Origin: CAVVEC01 sp963747105
GTDB lineage: Bacteria; Acidobacteriota; Terriglobia; Terriglobales; Acidobacteriaceae
Reading direction: 5' to 3'
Length of the DNA stretch: 64,000 nucleotides
NCBI GenBank assembly: GCA_963747105.1
Contig: CAVVEC010000009.1
Coordinates: 16,553 to 80,552 of the forward strand
Made by a program: the position numbers and the translations under genes. Numbering within the stretch: position 1 is the first letter of the stretch; the number at the start of each line of letters is the position of its first letter. The notes beneath the pieces were generated by a model. That model worked only from the letters and a program-made list of their open reading frames with translations, was not told the DNA's origin and ran no database searches. Shown one piece after another: positions 53,779 through 63,621 of this stretch.

Positions 53779-55071
53779 TTATCGTTGAAGCAACGATTCC
53801 AAAACCGCAAAAAATCTCGGATAGGAAATGACAGCCGCATCCGCCCCGTGGATACTCGTTTCTCCGTCGGCCCGCAGGGCAGCCACCGCAAACGCCATGG
53901 CAATTCTGTGATCACCAAAGGAACTGATTTCGTCGCCATGCAACTTCTGTCCGCCGGGAATCCTTAATCCGTCGTCCCTCTCTTCAACCACCGCCCCCAA
54001 GGCTTTGAGATTGGTTGCTATAGCGGCGATCCGGTCGGATTCTTTCACCCGCAACTCCCGCGCGTCGCGGACTTCAATTCCGCTCTCGGTGTACGGAGCA
54101 ATCGCTGCCAGCACGGGGATTTCATCGATGAGCGCGGCCGTGTCCGCACCCGAAATAGTCGCGCCTTTCAGAGCGCCACCCTGGACCCGCACCGTGCCGA
54201 CAAGTTCTCCGTGCTTTTCCTCCAGTTCCGCGACCGTGATTCCCACGCCCATCGCAATCAGCACCTCGAGCAGCCGCGCCCGGGTGGGGTTCAGAAGCAA
54301 ATGATGGATCATCAGTTGCGATCCGGGAAACAGGGCCGCAGCACAAAGGAAAAACGCCGCGCTGGAAAGATCCCCTGGAATCGCCGCCTCGATGGCATGC
54401 AGTTTCTGCCCGCCTTGGATCGTCGCCCGATTTCCCTCGCGCTTCACTTCTGCGCCGAAAGCCCGCAAAGCCAGCTCTCCGTGATCGCGTGTGCGCATCG
54501 GCTCTTCGACACCGGTTTCTCCTTCAGCGAACAAGCCGGCGAACAACAGCGCCGACTTCACCTGCGCGCTGGCCACCGGCATCTTGTAGTCGATCGCCTT
54601 CAAATGCGTACCGGCGATGCGCAGCGGCGGACGGCCTCCATCCGCGGCCGCGATCTCGGCTCCCATGGACGCCAGCGGCGCAATGATCCGCGCCATGGGG
54701 CGCTGCGACAGCGATTCATCACCGATCAGCTCGCTGCGGAATTCCTGCCCCGCCACAATCCCGCTCAGCATCCGCATCGTCGAGCCGGAGTTGCCACAGT
54801 CCAGCGGCATCGTTGGCGCTCGCAATTTCAAGCCGTGGCCGTGGATCACAATTTCGTTTTCATTGCGCTCCCACTCTATTCCCAGCGTCTTGAGGCAGCG
54901 CAGCGTGCTGGCGCAGTCCGCGCCTGTAGAAAAATTTCCCAGCCGCGTCGTTCCCTCCGCAATCGCGCCCAGCATAGCGTAGCGGTGGGAGATGGACTTG
55001 TCCCCCGGCAGGCGCACCGTTCCCGACAAGTTCCGAGCAGGACGAACCACGACCGTGGAACCTTGGCGCAT
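53779..55071 (-). CDS. aroA: 3-phosphoshikimate 1-carboxyvinyltransferase (EPSP synthase)
   Basis: AroA transfers the enolpyruvyl group of PEP to shikimate 3-phosphate in aromatic amino acid synthesis. The signature motifs are complete: RLPGDKSISHRYAMLGAIAEG, LDCGNSGSTMRMLSGI, ALIDEIPVLAAI, LRVKESDRIAAIATNL and SFGDHRIAMAFAV. With the GNSGSTMR segment and 430 residues it follows the common bacterial form. The frame is intact. It forms a same-strand unit with the M48 gene 17 nt downstream. Confidence 0.97.
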   Translation of the reverse strand: MRQGSTVVVRPARNLSGTVRLPGDKSISHRYAMLGAIAEGTTRLGNFSTGADCASTLRCLKTLGIEWERNENEIVIHGHGLKLRAPTMPLDCGNSGSTMRMLSGIVAGQEFRSELIGDESLSQRPMARIIAPLASMGAEIAAADGGRPPLRIAGTHLKAIDYKMPVASAQVKSALLFAGLFAEGETGVEEPMRTRDHGELALRAFGAEVKREGNRATIQGGQKLHAIEAAIPGDLSSAAFFLCAAALFPGSQLMIHHLLLNPTRARLLEVLIAMGVGITVAELEEKHGELVGTVRVQGGALKGATISGADTAALIDEIPVLAAIAPYTESGIEVRDARELRVKESDRIAAIATNLKALGAVVEERDDGLRIPGGQKLHGDEISSFGDHRIAMAFAVAALRADGETSIHGADAAVISYPRFFAVLESLLQR

Positions 55072-55114
55072 CTTGCATCAAATATAACGGAATGGCTTCA
55101 ACCGATGAGTGGGG

Positions 55115-57537
55115 TTAGTGTTTCACTCTTGATTCAGAAACCTTGTTAGTCAGCACCCAGAGGTCAGGGTCGAGCGCAACTTTTTTCGGCTCCTGGGGCA
55201 ATACGATATTCACCACCGTCTGCGAGCCTTGGGCATAGATCACTGCCTGCGCCTGTTTCTTGTCAGCAAATTCGAAAGCGACGGGAAGAGGCATGAACCA
55301 ATCAGCGGGCACATCTGCCTGATAAATGGTGCCGGTGAGCGTCACGCCGCCCTGGGGTCGCGGAACAACATCATATTCCAAGCGGTAACTTGGAATCTCC
55401 GCCCGGTAGACCCATTGTTGCAAGAACCAGTTCAAGTCCTTCAATCCATACTTGTGTGCGACGGGCGTTCGGGCGAAATATGCGGATGCGCCTGCAAAGA
55501 ACTGTTCTGTGGTAGCCGCCTTGCCCCGATTAGCCTGAACGAACTCCCTCATCATCTGATAGAACGCATCGTCGTTGCCGTTGGCAGGGTCAGTGAACAA
55601 AAAGTGGAGCATGCGCAACGTCAGCGCACCTTTTTCGTAGATGAGGGCGTTATAGCCGCCGCCGGTTAGCCGGGACGATAACCTGTGACCCATGATGAGG
55701 GGGCCGACTTCGTACAGCTTGCCACCAGCAACTCCGAGATCAGTCCTGGGGGGATATTGCAACACTTGCCGCATGTCCTTGACTAATTCAAGGGCCTTCT
55801 TAGGATTCTCGCGGCTGGAAGCGTAAAGGGCTGCCGAGTATTGAGCAAAACCTTCGCTCAGCCACTGGTCGCGATAGGACTGCCACGCCACTAGACCGCC
55901 CCACCACTGGTGCGATACCTCGTGGGCGATGAAGGCGAAATCGCGCAAGCTAGACCTCCCCTCCACCGGCAATAGGAGCATCGTGGGAAAACCTTGGCCG
56001 AAGTCGGAGGGCAGGTAGGCCGCACCCAATCTTTGGTAGGGGTAATCTCCAAACATCTTGCTAAAGAACTTGACCGCATTCCCGAGTTCGGCCAGAACGA
56101 AATCTTCCTTGATGGCACCGTACCGAGCAGGGGCCGAGTAGAAGTCAAGGGGAATTCTCCGGTTGTTGACCTCGACACTGCCCGAATGCCGTTCGAAGGG
56201 ACCCACTGCGAAAGAAACGAGGGGCAACAGATCCTGGGTTCTCCATTCGGTAAGCATCTCTTTACCGTTCTCGTCGTGTCGCTCCGCCAAAAGCTCCCCC
56301 CCTGAGATCACCAGGGTTTTCGGTTTGTGCAGAAACTTCAGATCAAAACGCGAGCGCCGCAGGTATCCGTGACGTGGGTACCAACTTTCAGTGGAGAGGG
56401 GGTAGTGAAAGGCATCCTCCCAGTCAAAGAAGGCGTGTTCCGCCTCCGCGTACAGCCGGACGGTAATCTTTTGCCCCTTGTTTAACGCCTGAGGCAGAAT
56501 GATGCTAAGCCCTATCTCCAACGGATCCTGAATCACCGTCACAGGCGTACCGTCGGATAAGGATGCGGATGTGATGTGCGTACCCCTCTGCTCGCGCCCT
56601 TTGTTGTCGAGCGGAAGTCCCTCATTGAGCGTCATTGGAATGAATTGCACGCCATCCCGCAATGCGATCAAATCCAACTCCATGGTCGCGCGCATCCAAT
56701 GACCGGCCTCACGTAGGTCAATTTCCATGCGATAGTCTGGAGTGTCCACCAAGTCAAAATGGCTCGCATAATAGACACGGCCGCTGCGATAGTCCTGCTG
56801 ATCGTAAAAAGCAGTCCAAATGTCGCTGGTCCTTGAATCGCCGCGGCCCTGGAACAACATTCCCTTTTCCCCGCCGTTGATTCCAAAGACGCTTCCGATA
56901 CTGCGCGTCTGATGATCGAGCAGAGCGGCAAAACGGTCGTGAGCGCCACCGGAAAACTCGGCAAAAAATACGCCGGGATCGTCTCCATTCGCAATGGCGC
57001 ATGCCAGTCGTGCGCTCAGATTCAGGCCGGTGTTGCGCAGGAGCTGGCCGTCCAGTTGCGACCACAGTTTCTGTGCGTTGGCCGGGACAGAACCCGAATT
57101 GTGCGGGAGATTCGCAATCAGCGCATAGGTGTCGTCGGTAAAGCGAAGAACCGCTGCGGTAAAATCCACGTCCACCCGGTCACCGTGCAGAAACCTTCGC
57201 ACGCTGTCTTTCTCGAATGAACTCGAAGGCTCAACCGTCAGGTGGCCCCGGCCCAGGAAAACCGCCCCATAAACCTCCCGGCGATTGACGTCGCGAGGTA
57301 GAAATCCCCAGTCCACTGCAGGGAGATCCGGTCCCGGCTCATCGCCAGATGTTCGGTGTGGATTACTTCGCTACTGAGTTGAAGCGTACGGAGCTGTTCA
57401 TATAAAGCCGGCGGAGAGATCTGGTTCTGAACCAGCGCCGACGAGGAATGGCCAAGCAGGCTCAGCAACAAGAGCACGGCAATTCGTACGGTTCGACGGG
57501 GCAGCGCTTCCGGTCTGCAAACCACGCGTGACCTCAA
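55115..57537 (-). CDS. M1-family metallopeptidase (aminopeptidase-like; frame broken once)
   Basis: The gluzincin motif HEVSHQWWGGLV, followed at the usual distance by LSEGFAQYSAALY with the third zinc ligand, defines the M1 family. An N-terminal signal peptide (VRIAVLLLLSLLGHSSSALV) lies in a different frame, joined at HLAMSRDRISLQ-VDWGFLPRD, with one missing base near 57318. After the catalytic domain, about 150 residues resemble the HEAT-like C-terminal region. The corrected protein has about 807 residues and is probably periplasmic. The substrate is not determined. Confidence 0.88.
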
Positions 57538-57656
57538 TGATCAGATGGGAAGGCAGTGTGCCCTCTTTTGTGCGGGACCGTCAATGCTAAGGACATGCCT
57601 TCAGTCTCGCCAGCTGGATTGCGCTCCGCATTCGGACAATCAGCACCAACTGGATC

Positions 57657-58064
57657 TCACGCTAACGCCTTCGCCTCCGCCGTGGCTTCTTTCAGAATGT
57701 CGGCCGGCACTTCCTTGATGGTCACGTGGAACTCGAACATCGGGGTTTCGCTGCCCCGTCCCCAGCGGCCAACCTCCCAGTGCGCGCGTACGAACTTCAC
57801 ATCCGGGTGTCCGGTAAGATCCAGCAGCAGCGGATGCTGCGCGCGATAAAACTTCTGTGGAAAATTCGTTAGCGGCTTCGCCCCCCACGCCGCGCCGTCC
57901 GCCGATCCGTAAATGCTCACGTCGAGCGATTCCTGCTCGACGATATTGGTGATATTCAGGCTCAGCAGGAACACACGGTTGGCCGCGACGCTCACATCCA
58001 CCGCCGGTCCATCACCCTTGGCGTTGACCACGGTTTTCTCTGCAACCAGGAAGGCATCAATCAT
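57657..58064 (-). CDS. Conserved-looking hypothetical protein
   Basis: A 135-residue soluble protein: MIDAFLVAEKTVVNAKGDGPAVDVSVA, LLSLNITNIVEQESLDVSIYG and a C-terminal FRAHWEVGRWGRG-like segment ending in a helix (ADILKEATAEAKAL). It looks like a beta-sandwich with an extra C-terminal helix; I do not recognise the family. It has its own promoter region and no clear operon partner. Confidence 0.6.
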   Translation of the reverse strand: MIDAFLVAEKTVVNAKGDGPAVDVSVAANRVFLLSLNITNIVEQESLDVSIYGSADGAAWGAKPLTNFPQKFYRAQHPLLLDLTGHPDVKFVRAHWEVGRWGRGSETPMFEFHVTIKEVPADILKEATAEAKALA

Positions 58065-58092
58065 GGCGAGAGAATTGTAGCAAATCCTGGAA

Positions 58093-58179
58093 TGTCATCC
58101 CGACCGGCCTTCAGGCCGGGAAGGATCTATGTATCTGATGTGGCAATGCACAGATCCTTCGCTCCGCTCTGGATGACAA
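58093..58179. repeat. Convergent pair of TGTCATCCCGAG-family units
   Basis: TGTCATCCCGACCGGCCTTC...GCCGGGAAGGATCT forms the forward unit with stem CCGGCCT/AGGCCGG, and CAGATCCTTCGCTCCGCTCTGGATGACAA the reverse unit. Confidence 0.75.
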
Positions 58180-58215
58180 CTCCTGACTTATCTCGCGTGC
58201 TTGCGGGAAACGATA

Positions 58216-59016
58216 TTAGCCACCATACACGGTATCCACAAACTGCCGCACCATCTTTCCCACCTCCTCCGGCTGTTCCCACGGAGAATAGTGCCCCGCC
58301 TTAGCCACCACCTTCATCTGGCTGCCGGGAATGTTCTGTCGCATCAACTCCGCCTCCGCCACGCCCGTCGCGACATCTTCGTCACCAGTTACGATCAGCG
58401 TCGGCACGCTGATCGTCTTCAGCGTCTCCATCGAATCCGGACGCTCCGCCATGCCGCGCTGCACCAGCGCAACGTCCTCGGAAGCCATCTTGCGCATCAT
58501 GCGCAACGCACCTTCGACCAGATCAGGACGCGTCCGCCGCGTGGTCTCCCCCAGCAACTTGGGAACCATGCTTTCGAAGAACGGCTCGGTCCCGCGCTCC
58601 AGCACGTCCGCTGCGGCCTGCAGCCGCTGGGCACGTGCCTCGGGAGTGTCGGCTTGTGCCTTGGTATTGCATAACATCAGGGCCGTCACCCGCCCGCGGT
58701 ACTTTCGCCAGAATTCAAACAACACATATCCGCCTATCGAAACTCCCACCAGCGGAGCGTGCCCTACTTCTTCGTGATCCAAAATTCGCGCCACATCCTC
58801 GGCATGTTTCGCCATTGTGGCCGGTCCTTCGCCCACGCCTGAATCTCCGTGTCCGCGCAGATCAGGGAGAATCACCCGATACCGCGCGACCAGCGCCTGC
58901 GCCGCCGGTTCCCACAGTTCGTGATGTGCCGGAAAAGGGTGCAGCAGAACTACCGGTGGTCCGCTCCCCAGAACGTCATAGAAGATTTCCGTGTCGCCGC
59001 TCGTGATTCGAGGCAT
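58216..59016 (-). CDS. Alpha/beta-fold hydrolase
   Basis: From ATG 59016: ITSGDTEIFYDVLGSGPPVVLLHPFPAHHELWEPAAQAL starts the fold, LRGHGDSGVGEG is a typical strand-loop, the nucleophile is in GVSIGGYVLFEFW, the acid in VPTLIVTGDEDVAT, and the His in KAGHYSPWEQPEEV. 266 residues. This is the 3-oxoadipate enol-lactonase/haloperoxidase-like group, but there is no neighbouring pathway gene that fixes the substrate. Confidence 0.88.
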   Translation of the reverse strand: MPRITSGDTEIFYDVLGSGPPVVLLHPFPAHHELWEPAAQALVARYRVILPDLRGHGDSGVGEGPATMAKHAEDVARILDHEEVGHAPLVGVSIGGYVLFEFWRKYRGRVTALMLCNTKAQADTPEARAQRLQAAADVLERGTEPFFESMVPKLLGETTRRTRPDLVEGALRMMRKMASEDVALVQRGMAERPDSMETLKTISVPTLIVTGDEDVATGVAEAELMRQNIPGSQMKVVAKAGHYSPWEQPEEVGKMVRQFVDTVYGG

Positions 59017-59125
59017 CGCCCGATTTAAACACATGTCGGAGTTGGAATCGACTGGACTGTCCACGTTTAATGCTGTTCGAAACGTGGGTGCTCGTGTACA
59101 AAGAGAGATCGAGCAGCGCGCGGTC

Positions 59126-59440
59126 CTACGGATTGGTGGCCTGCTGTCCCGCTGGCATTGGCAGCGCCAGCGGTTCATCCGGCATCACGATCCAGGCGAT
59201 CACATAGGCGATCAGGCTCAGGCCCGCGCCGAGGAATACCGAAATCAGCCACACTACGCGCACCAGCGTGACGTCGAGATCGAAGTACTCGGCGAATCCC
59301 GCGCACACCCCCGCAATCTTGCGCCCGACCCGCGGACGGATCAGCCGCTTGCGCGCCAGCACTGCGCCGACCCGAATGCCGCAATAGGCGCAGACATTGG
59401 CATCGTCCTGAATGACTTTTCCGCAGTAGTTGCAATACAT
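59126..59440 (-). CDS. Zinc-ribbon PspC-domain protein
   Basis: From ATG 59440 with GGAGGAGAAG upstream: CNYCGKVIQDDANVCAYCG is an N-terminal zinc ribbon, RPRVGRKIAGVCAGFAEYFDLDVTLVRVVWLI is the PspC amphipathic/membrane core, and LIAYVIAWIVMPDEP closes it. PspC proteins are inner-membrane components of phage-shock and envelope-stress responses. It stands alone without a visible pspA. Confidence 0.9.
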   Translation of the reverse strand: MYCNYCGKVIQDDANVCAYCGIRVGAVLARKRLIRPRVGRKIAGVCAGFAEYFDLDVTLVRVVWLISVFLGAGLSLIAYVIAWIVMPDEPLALPMPAGQQATNP

Positions 59441-59556
59441 GATCTTCTCCTCCGCCTGATCTAGGATACGCGCTTTGCGGGAAAATGGTTCCGCGCGGTT
59501 GAAACTTGAAGCCTCATGAGAATTGCATATTATTATGATGCGATCCCGCAAGCACA

Positions 59557-59650
59557 TTGTCATTCCGAGTGCGGCTCCTGGCGCGAGGAATCTGCATTTT
59601 CGCAACTGCGAGCAACTGCAGATTCCTCGCTACGCTCGGAATGACAATTT
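59557..59650. repeat. Convergent pair of TGTCATTCCGAG-family units
   Basis: ATTGTCATTCCGAG and CTCGGAATGACAAT are perfect inverted ends, with GCGAGGAATCTGCA and TGCAGATTCCTCGC inside. The element is 94 nt and lies upstream of the PspC-domain gene. Confidence 0.8.
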
Positions 59651-59775
59651 GGTTAAAGTGTCAGGGTATCCTGAGGTGTCAATTAATCTGTCTTTAGTAT
59701 GTGCAGGAGGGTATGGGCAGGCGGCGCCTGGACGGGGCACCCGCGACTACCTTGAGGACTGACTAACGTCCGTCC

Positions 59776-60994
59776 CTAATCGCTCCGATACGGCTCTTTC
59801 ATGCGCTTGTTCGCCGTCTCCGCCAACGGAGTCTTCGCGTCACCGGCCAGGACTGCCTGGTATTTTTTCATAGCGAGTTCGCGCTTCTGCAGTATGTCGT
59901 ACATCTCTCCAGCGCCGAGATTTGCCTTCTGCAGGATTTCCGGATCGGGTTGCGGAGCCTCGCTGACCTGTTCATAAGCCGCCGCTGCGACTGCGTAGTC
60001 TTTCTGGCTGCGCAGCAGATCGCCCAGGCTGAGTGCGGCGATTTCATAATGCAAGCCATCGTAGTGTCCTTCGCGCCCCGCCTGCCAGACCTTTCTGTAG
60101 ACTGCCGCGGCTTCCTGATCGTGTCCGTCCGCTCGCAGCAAGTTCCCTTCTTCGAGCGCCATCAGCACGTCCCGAGGGTAGCTTGCGATCAGGCCACGCG
60201 CTAGCGGCAGGGCTTCTTCGTAGCGATGTTCGCGCCGCAAGAACAGCACCAGCAGAATCTTGCCATCAACGCTGGTCTCGCCGCTTCCCTGCGAGCACTC
60301 GCGGAGATACTGGAATCCTTTCTCTTTATTTCCTCCGATTCCGAGGACAGTGACACCGGCGCGCAGCGCCAGCGGCAGGCTGCCCATGACGTAATTGTGG
60401 GCGCCGACGATTAGCTTTGCCAGCGTCGCATCAGGAGCCAGTTCGAGCACGCGTTCGTGGTCGCGCCGCGCTCCCACTGCGTTGCGCAACGCCGAAAACC
60501 AGGCGTGTTCCACCATCGCGGTGTAGGTGGCAAACTGGGCGCGGGTCACGCCTCGGGCATAGAGCGCATCCACGTCTTTGGGGTTTGTATCCAGACGTTT
60601 TTCTTCCAGCTGAAACGCTCTCTGGGCCAGGTCTTTGATCCGTTGCTTCACCTTGGGATCGGCGGGGCGATGCGCGGCTTGGATGAAAGTATCGTTCGCG
60701 TACTCCCCCGTGTTCAACGCTCCCATGCTGTAGAGCTCGCGAAACAGAACTGCGGTCAGCAAATGGTTGACCGCGAACGGGTCGTCCGGATGCCTCTGCA
60801 AAACCTGATCGAACTCCTGCACCGCGCGGTCGTAATCCAGATTGTAAAAATGATCGAAGGCGGTGCGATTCAGAGGATCATTGGGGCGAAAGGACAACCT
60901 GTCGGCGGCGGAAGCGGCGGGGTCGCCGGGCTTGAGCAGGCGCAACCGCGGAATTCAGGACCAGCAGACATAGAACCAAAGTGCAATGGGCCAT
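59776..60994 (-). CDS. Secreted TPR protein (frame broken once near N-terminus)
   Basis: A TPR protein of about 405 residues: RTAFDHFYNLDYDRAVQEFDQVLQRHPDDPFAVNHLL, RAFQLEEKRLDTNPKDVDALYARG, and several later pairs (GLIASYPRDVLMALEEGNLLR; YAVAAAAYEQVSEAPQPDPE). Upstream in another frame is a clear signal peptide (MAHCTLVLCLLVLNSAVAPA QA), joined by one extra base near 60920, so I extend the gene to ATG 60994. It is probably periplasmic; partner unknown. The 302 nt upstream (60995-61296) hold nothing I can assign. Confidence 0.8.
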
Positions 60995-61296
60995 CCGGCG
61001 GGCAGACAAATGGGCGTTCCTCGGGTTCAGTGTAATGTCTTGAGTCTACCCGATGCGTGCATGTGGAAGGCCGAACCAAGAACATCAATTCCGGTCAACA
61101 TTTGTGTGATGAAAACTGGTCCTCGAAACGCGCATAATTCCAGCCAACGATAATCTTTGCCGGGAACGCGGTAATTCTTGCTCGCCGGCGAGGCGAGGGG
61201 CCATTTGTAGCTGTCAAAGTTAAGGTTTTATAACAACTTACAACGGCTCGGGCTTTGGTCACTGGCTTGCGGCGAAAACCCGGCAGGGAGTTCCAC

Positions 61297-61749
61297 ATGT
61301 CGGAGGTAATGCAAGACGCGCCGCAGGAGTTCTGGCGTCCCCCCACCGTTCAGCCTGCCGCCGCTGCTTCAACCCTGGTAGAAGTCTGTGATCGCTGTGA
61401 GGCCGAGTTCATGGTCGGAGCGCGATTCTGCCATATTTGCGGGGCCGATCGCCAGGCAAAGACCGCGTCGCCTGCCGAACCCATTTGGATGCGCGCTTTG
61501 GAATTCCTGAAGGTGTTGGAATTTCAAAGCGTGAAGGAGAGGCTTGCTCTCTCCACCGCATCGCTGATCGCGTTCTTCGCCGGATTGGGTTGTATTCTGG
61601 CGGCGATTGCCGTCGGCTTCATCTACTCCGCTCAGAACCTCGCTGACTTTCAGGCAATTCAACTCTGGCGGGTGCAATGGTTGCTGGCGGCAGTAGCGGC
61701 GTTTGTGGCCGCAATTCTGCTGAAACGGTCCAGCACGGCAGAAAAGTAG
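61297..61749 (+). CDS. Zinc-ribbon two-TM membrane protein
   Basis: From ATG 61297 with AGGGAG 6 nt upstream: a 40-residue soluble N-terminus, a zinc ribbon CDRCEAEFMVGARFCHICG, and two C-terminal hydrophobic helices (STASLIAFFAGLGCILAAIAVG; LLAAVAAFVAAILL). 150 residues. It belongs to the many small zinc-ribbon membrane proteins without known function. It lies 182 nt upstream of the PQQ-like gene on the same strand. Confidence 0.75.
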   Translation: MSEVMQDAPQEFWRPPTVQPAAAASTLVEVCDRCEAEFMVGARFCHICGADRQAKTASPAEPIWMRALEFLKVLEFQSVKERLALSTASLIAFFAGLGCILAAIAVGFIYSAQNLADFQAIQLWRVQWLLAAVAAFVAAILLKRSSTAEK

Positions 61750-61930
61750 ATTCGGTTCACAACGATTGTTCGGATCGGAATCCCTCCCCCTTCGATCTCC
61801 CTTTTGCAGTTCGTTCCGAACTGCAATTCCTTGCACAATTGACAAGCCGCAGAAAGCGGACAGAATTGCCCCACGTTTCAAGCGCGCATTCCCCGGCGAA
61901 ATCCATTCGCGGCTTGAACGAGGAGGGAAT

Positions 61931-63452
61931 ATGTCCGACCCTCGGGAACTCTCTCAGCCAATCAACTCTTTTGCTTTTCTGTTTCTTGCGTGTTTACTGC
62001 TCTGCGGGATCGCCGCTGCTGCGCCTGCCATCGCTCTCTCCAGGAAATCCGGCCCGCCGACCAGCAAGATTCTCGTTTCGGGGCGCGGATTCCAACCCAA
62101 CGTTGGGGTGGATATTTACTTCGGCACGAAGGATGAAGCGCTGGTCGTTACCAATGGCGGAGGAGGATTCGAGAACGCAAAGATTTACGCGCCCCGTAGC
62201 GCTCACCCTGGCAAGCATTGGGTCACGGCTCTGGAGCGGAATAACGACAAGGGTGCGCAGGAGCCCTTTCTGGTGCAGACAAATTGGAGGCAGTTCCACA
62301 GGGCCGACATGATGCGCCTGAACCCATATGAGAATGTGCTGAATCCCACCACGGTTGGGCGCCTCCAGTTGAAGTGGAGCTTTGCCGTGATCAACGGTAT
62401 CCCTTCTTCACCGGCGATTGCGAACGGAGTGGTTTACTTTTCCTCCGGCTTTTCTGACTACAAGGTGTACGCGTTGAACGCCCGCACCGGTGCCAAGCTG
62501 TGGAGCAGCAGCTATGGGATCGGCGACACGCCGCCCGCCGTGGCGAACGGAGTGGTTTATGTCGGCGGTGGCTGGAATGTGTACGCGTTGAACGCCCGCA
62601 CCGGTGCCAAGCTGTGGAGCTACGCCACTGGATACGATGTAGTTGCCCCGCCCACCGTGGCGAATGGTGTAGTTTATATCGGTTCCTATGACGGCAACGT
62701 CTACGCACTCGATGCGAGCACTGGCGCCGAGCTTTGGATCTACACGATTGGCGGCGGCACTGGCGGTTATGTGGCTGCCTCTGGCCGCTGTGGCCAATGG
62801 TACTGTCTATGTCCCCTCCGGGGGTGTCTTGTACGCATTGAACGCCCGCACTGGCATGCTGCTTTGGAGCTACGTCATTGGCAGCGGCAGGGGCAACTCG
62901 GATTCCTCGCCCGCAGTGGCAAATGGGGTGGTGTATGTCGGCTCGGGGAACGACAACGTCTACGCACTCAGCGCCAGCACCGGCACCCTGCTGTGGAGCT
63001 ATGCCACGAGCGGCGGGATATACTCGTCGCCCGCGGTGGCGAACGGAGTAGTTTATATCGGTTCGTGGGATGGCAACGTGTACGCACTTAACGCCAGCAC
63101 CGGGGCTTCACTGTGGAGCAACAGTACGGGCAATCGTGTACAGTCGTCACCTGCGGTGGCCACCGGAGTAGTTTATGTCGGCTCGTGGGATGGCAACGTG
63201 TACGCACTTAACGCCAGCACCGGGGCTTCACTGTGGAGCTATGCCACCGGCTACGAGGTGGATGCTTCGCCCGCGGTCGCCAATGGTACGGTATACGTCG
63301 GCTCCGGCTACGCTAACGACAATGCCTACGCTTTCGGTCTGCCCCATGGTGAGGAGGCGGATTCCTCACGCCCCGCCCTGAAGACGCTTCACCCCGATTT
63401 CACCCTCAAGGTGTCCACGCCGGGCGCAACAGCGCCGCGTGCGGAACGCTGA
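61931..63452 (+). CDS. Secreted PQQ-binding-like beta-propeller repeat protein (frame broken once)
   Basis: A signal peptide (FAFLFLACLLLCGIAAAA) precedes a beta-propeller domain of about eight 40-residue blades with the pattern SSPAVANGVVY(V/I)GS-x-DGNVYALNA(S/R)TGA-x-LWSY. These are PQQ-like (YVTN/quinoprotein-type) repeats, but no dehydrogenase active site or c-type haem is visible. The start ATG 61931 follows AGGAGGGAAT. One extra base near 62785 (YVAAS-AAVANGTVY) breaks the frame. The blades at 63063 and 63183 are nearly identical at DNA level. Confidence 0.85.
63063..63239 (+). repeat. Two nearly identical 120-bp propeller blades
   Basis: The 57-nt segments at 63063-63119 and 63183-63239 are identical, exactly 120 bp (40 codons) apart, inside the PQQ-like gene. 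This points to recent blade duplication. Confidence 0.85.
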
Positions 63453-63621
63453 GACACGCGGATCTTCGCTAATTCACCGGCTCGGGATCGCCAGCGGCAG
63501 GCCGCCGCTGCTGGTGCATGCGATAAAAACGGCGCACGGTCTTCCGCCGAAGTGGGTCGAAAGTCTCCGTTGACATCTTTCGCCGGAAGCGTACAGTAGA
63601 TGGCGTTCAACGGAGGACTTC

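Noticed and set aside
58216..59178. Longer start of the alpha/beta hydrolase
   Set aside because: The first 54 codons are not hydrolase-like and the fold begins at the Met at 59016.
59441..59605. N-terminal extension of the PspC-domain protein
   Set aside because: The extension is a translation of the repeat at 59557-59650; ATG 59440 has a strong ribosome site and starts the zinc ribbon.
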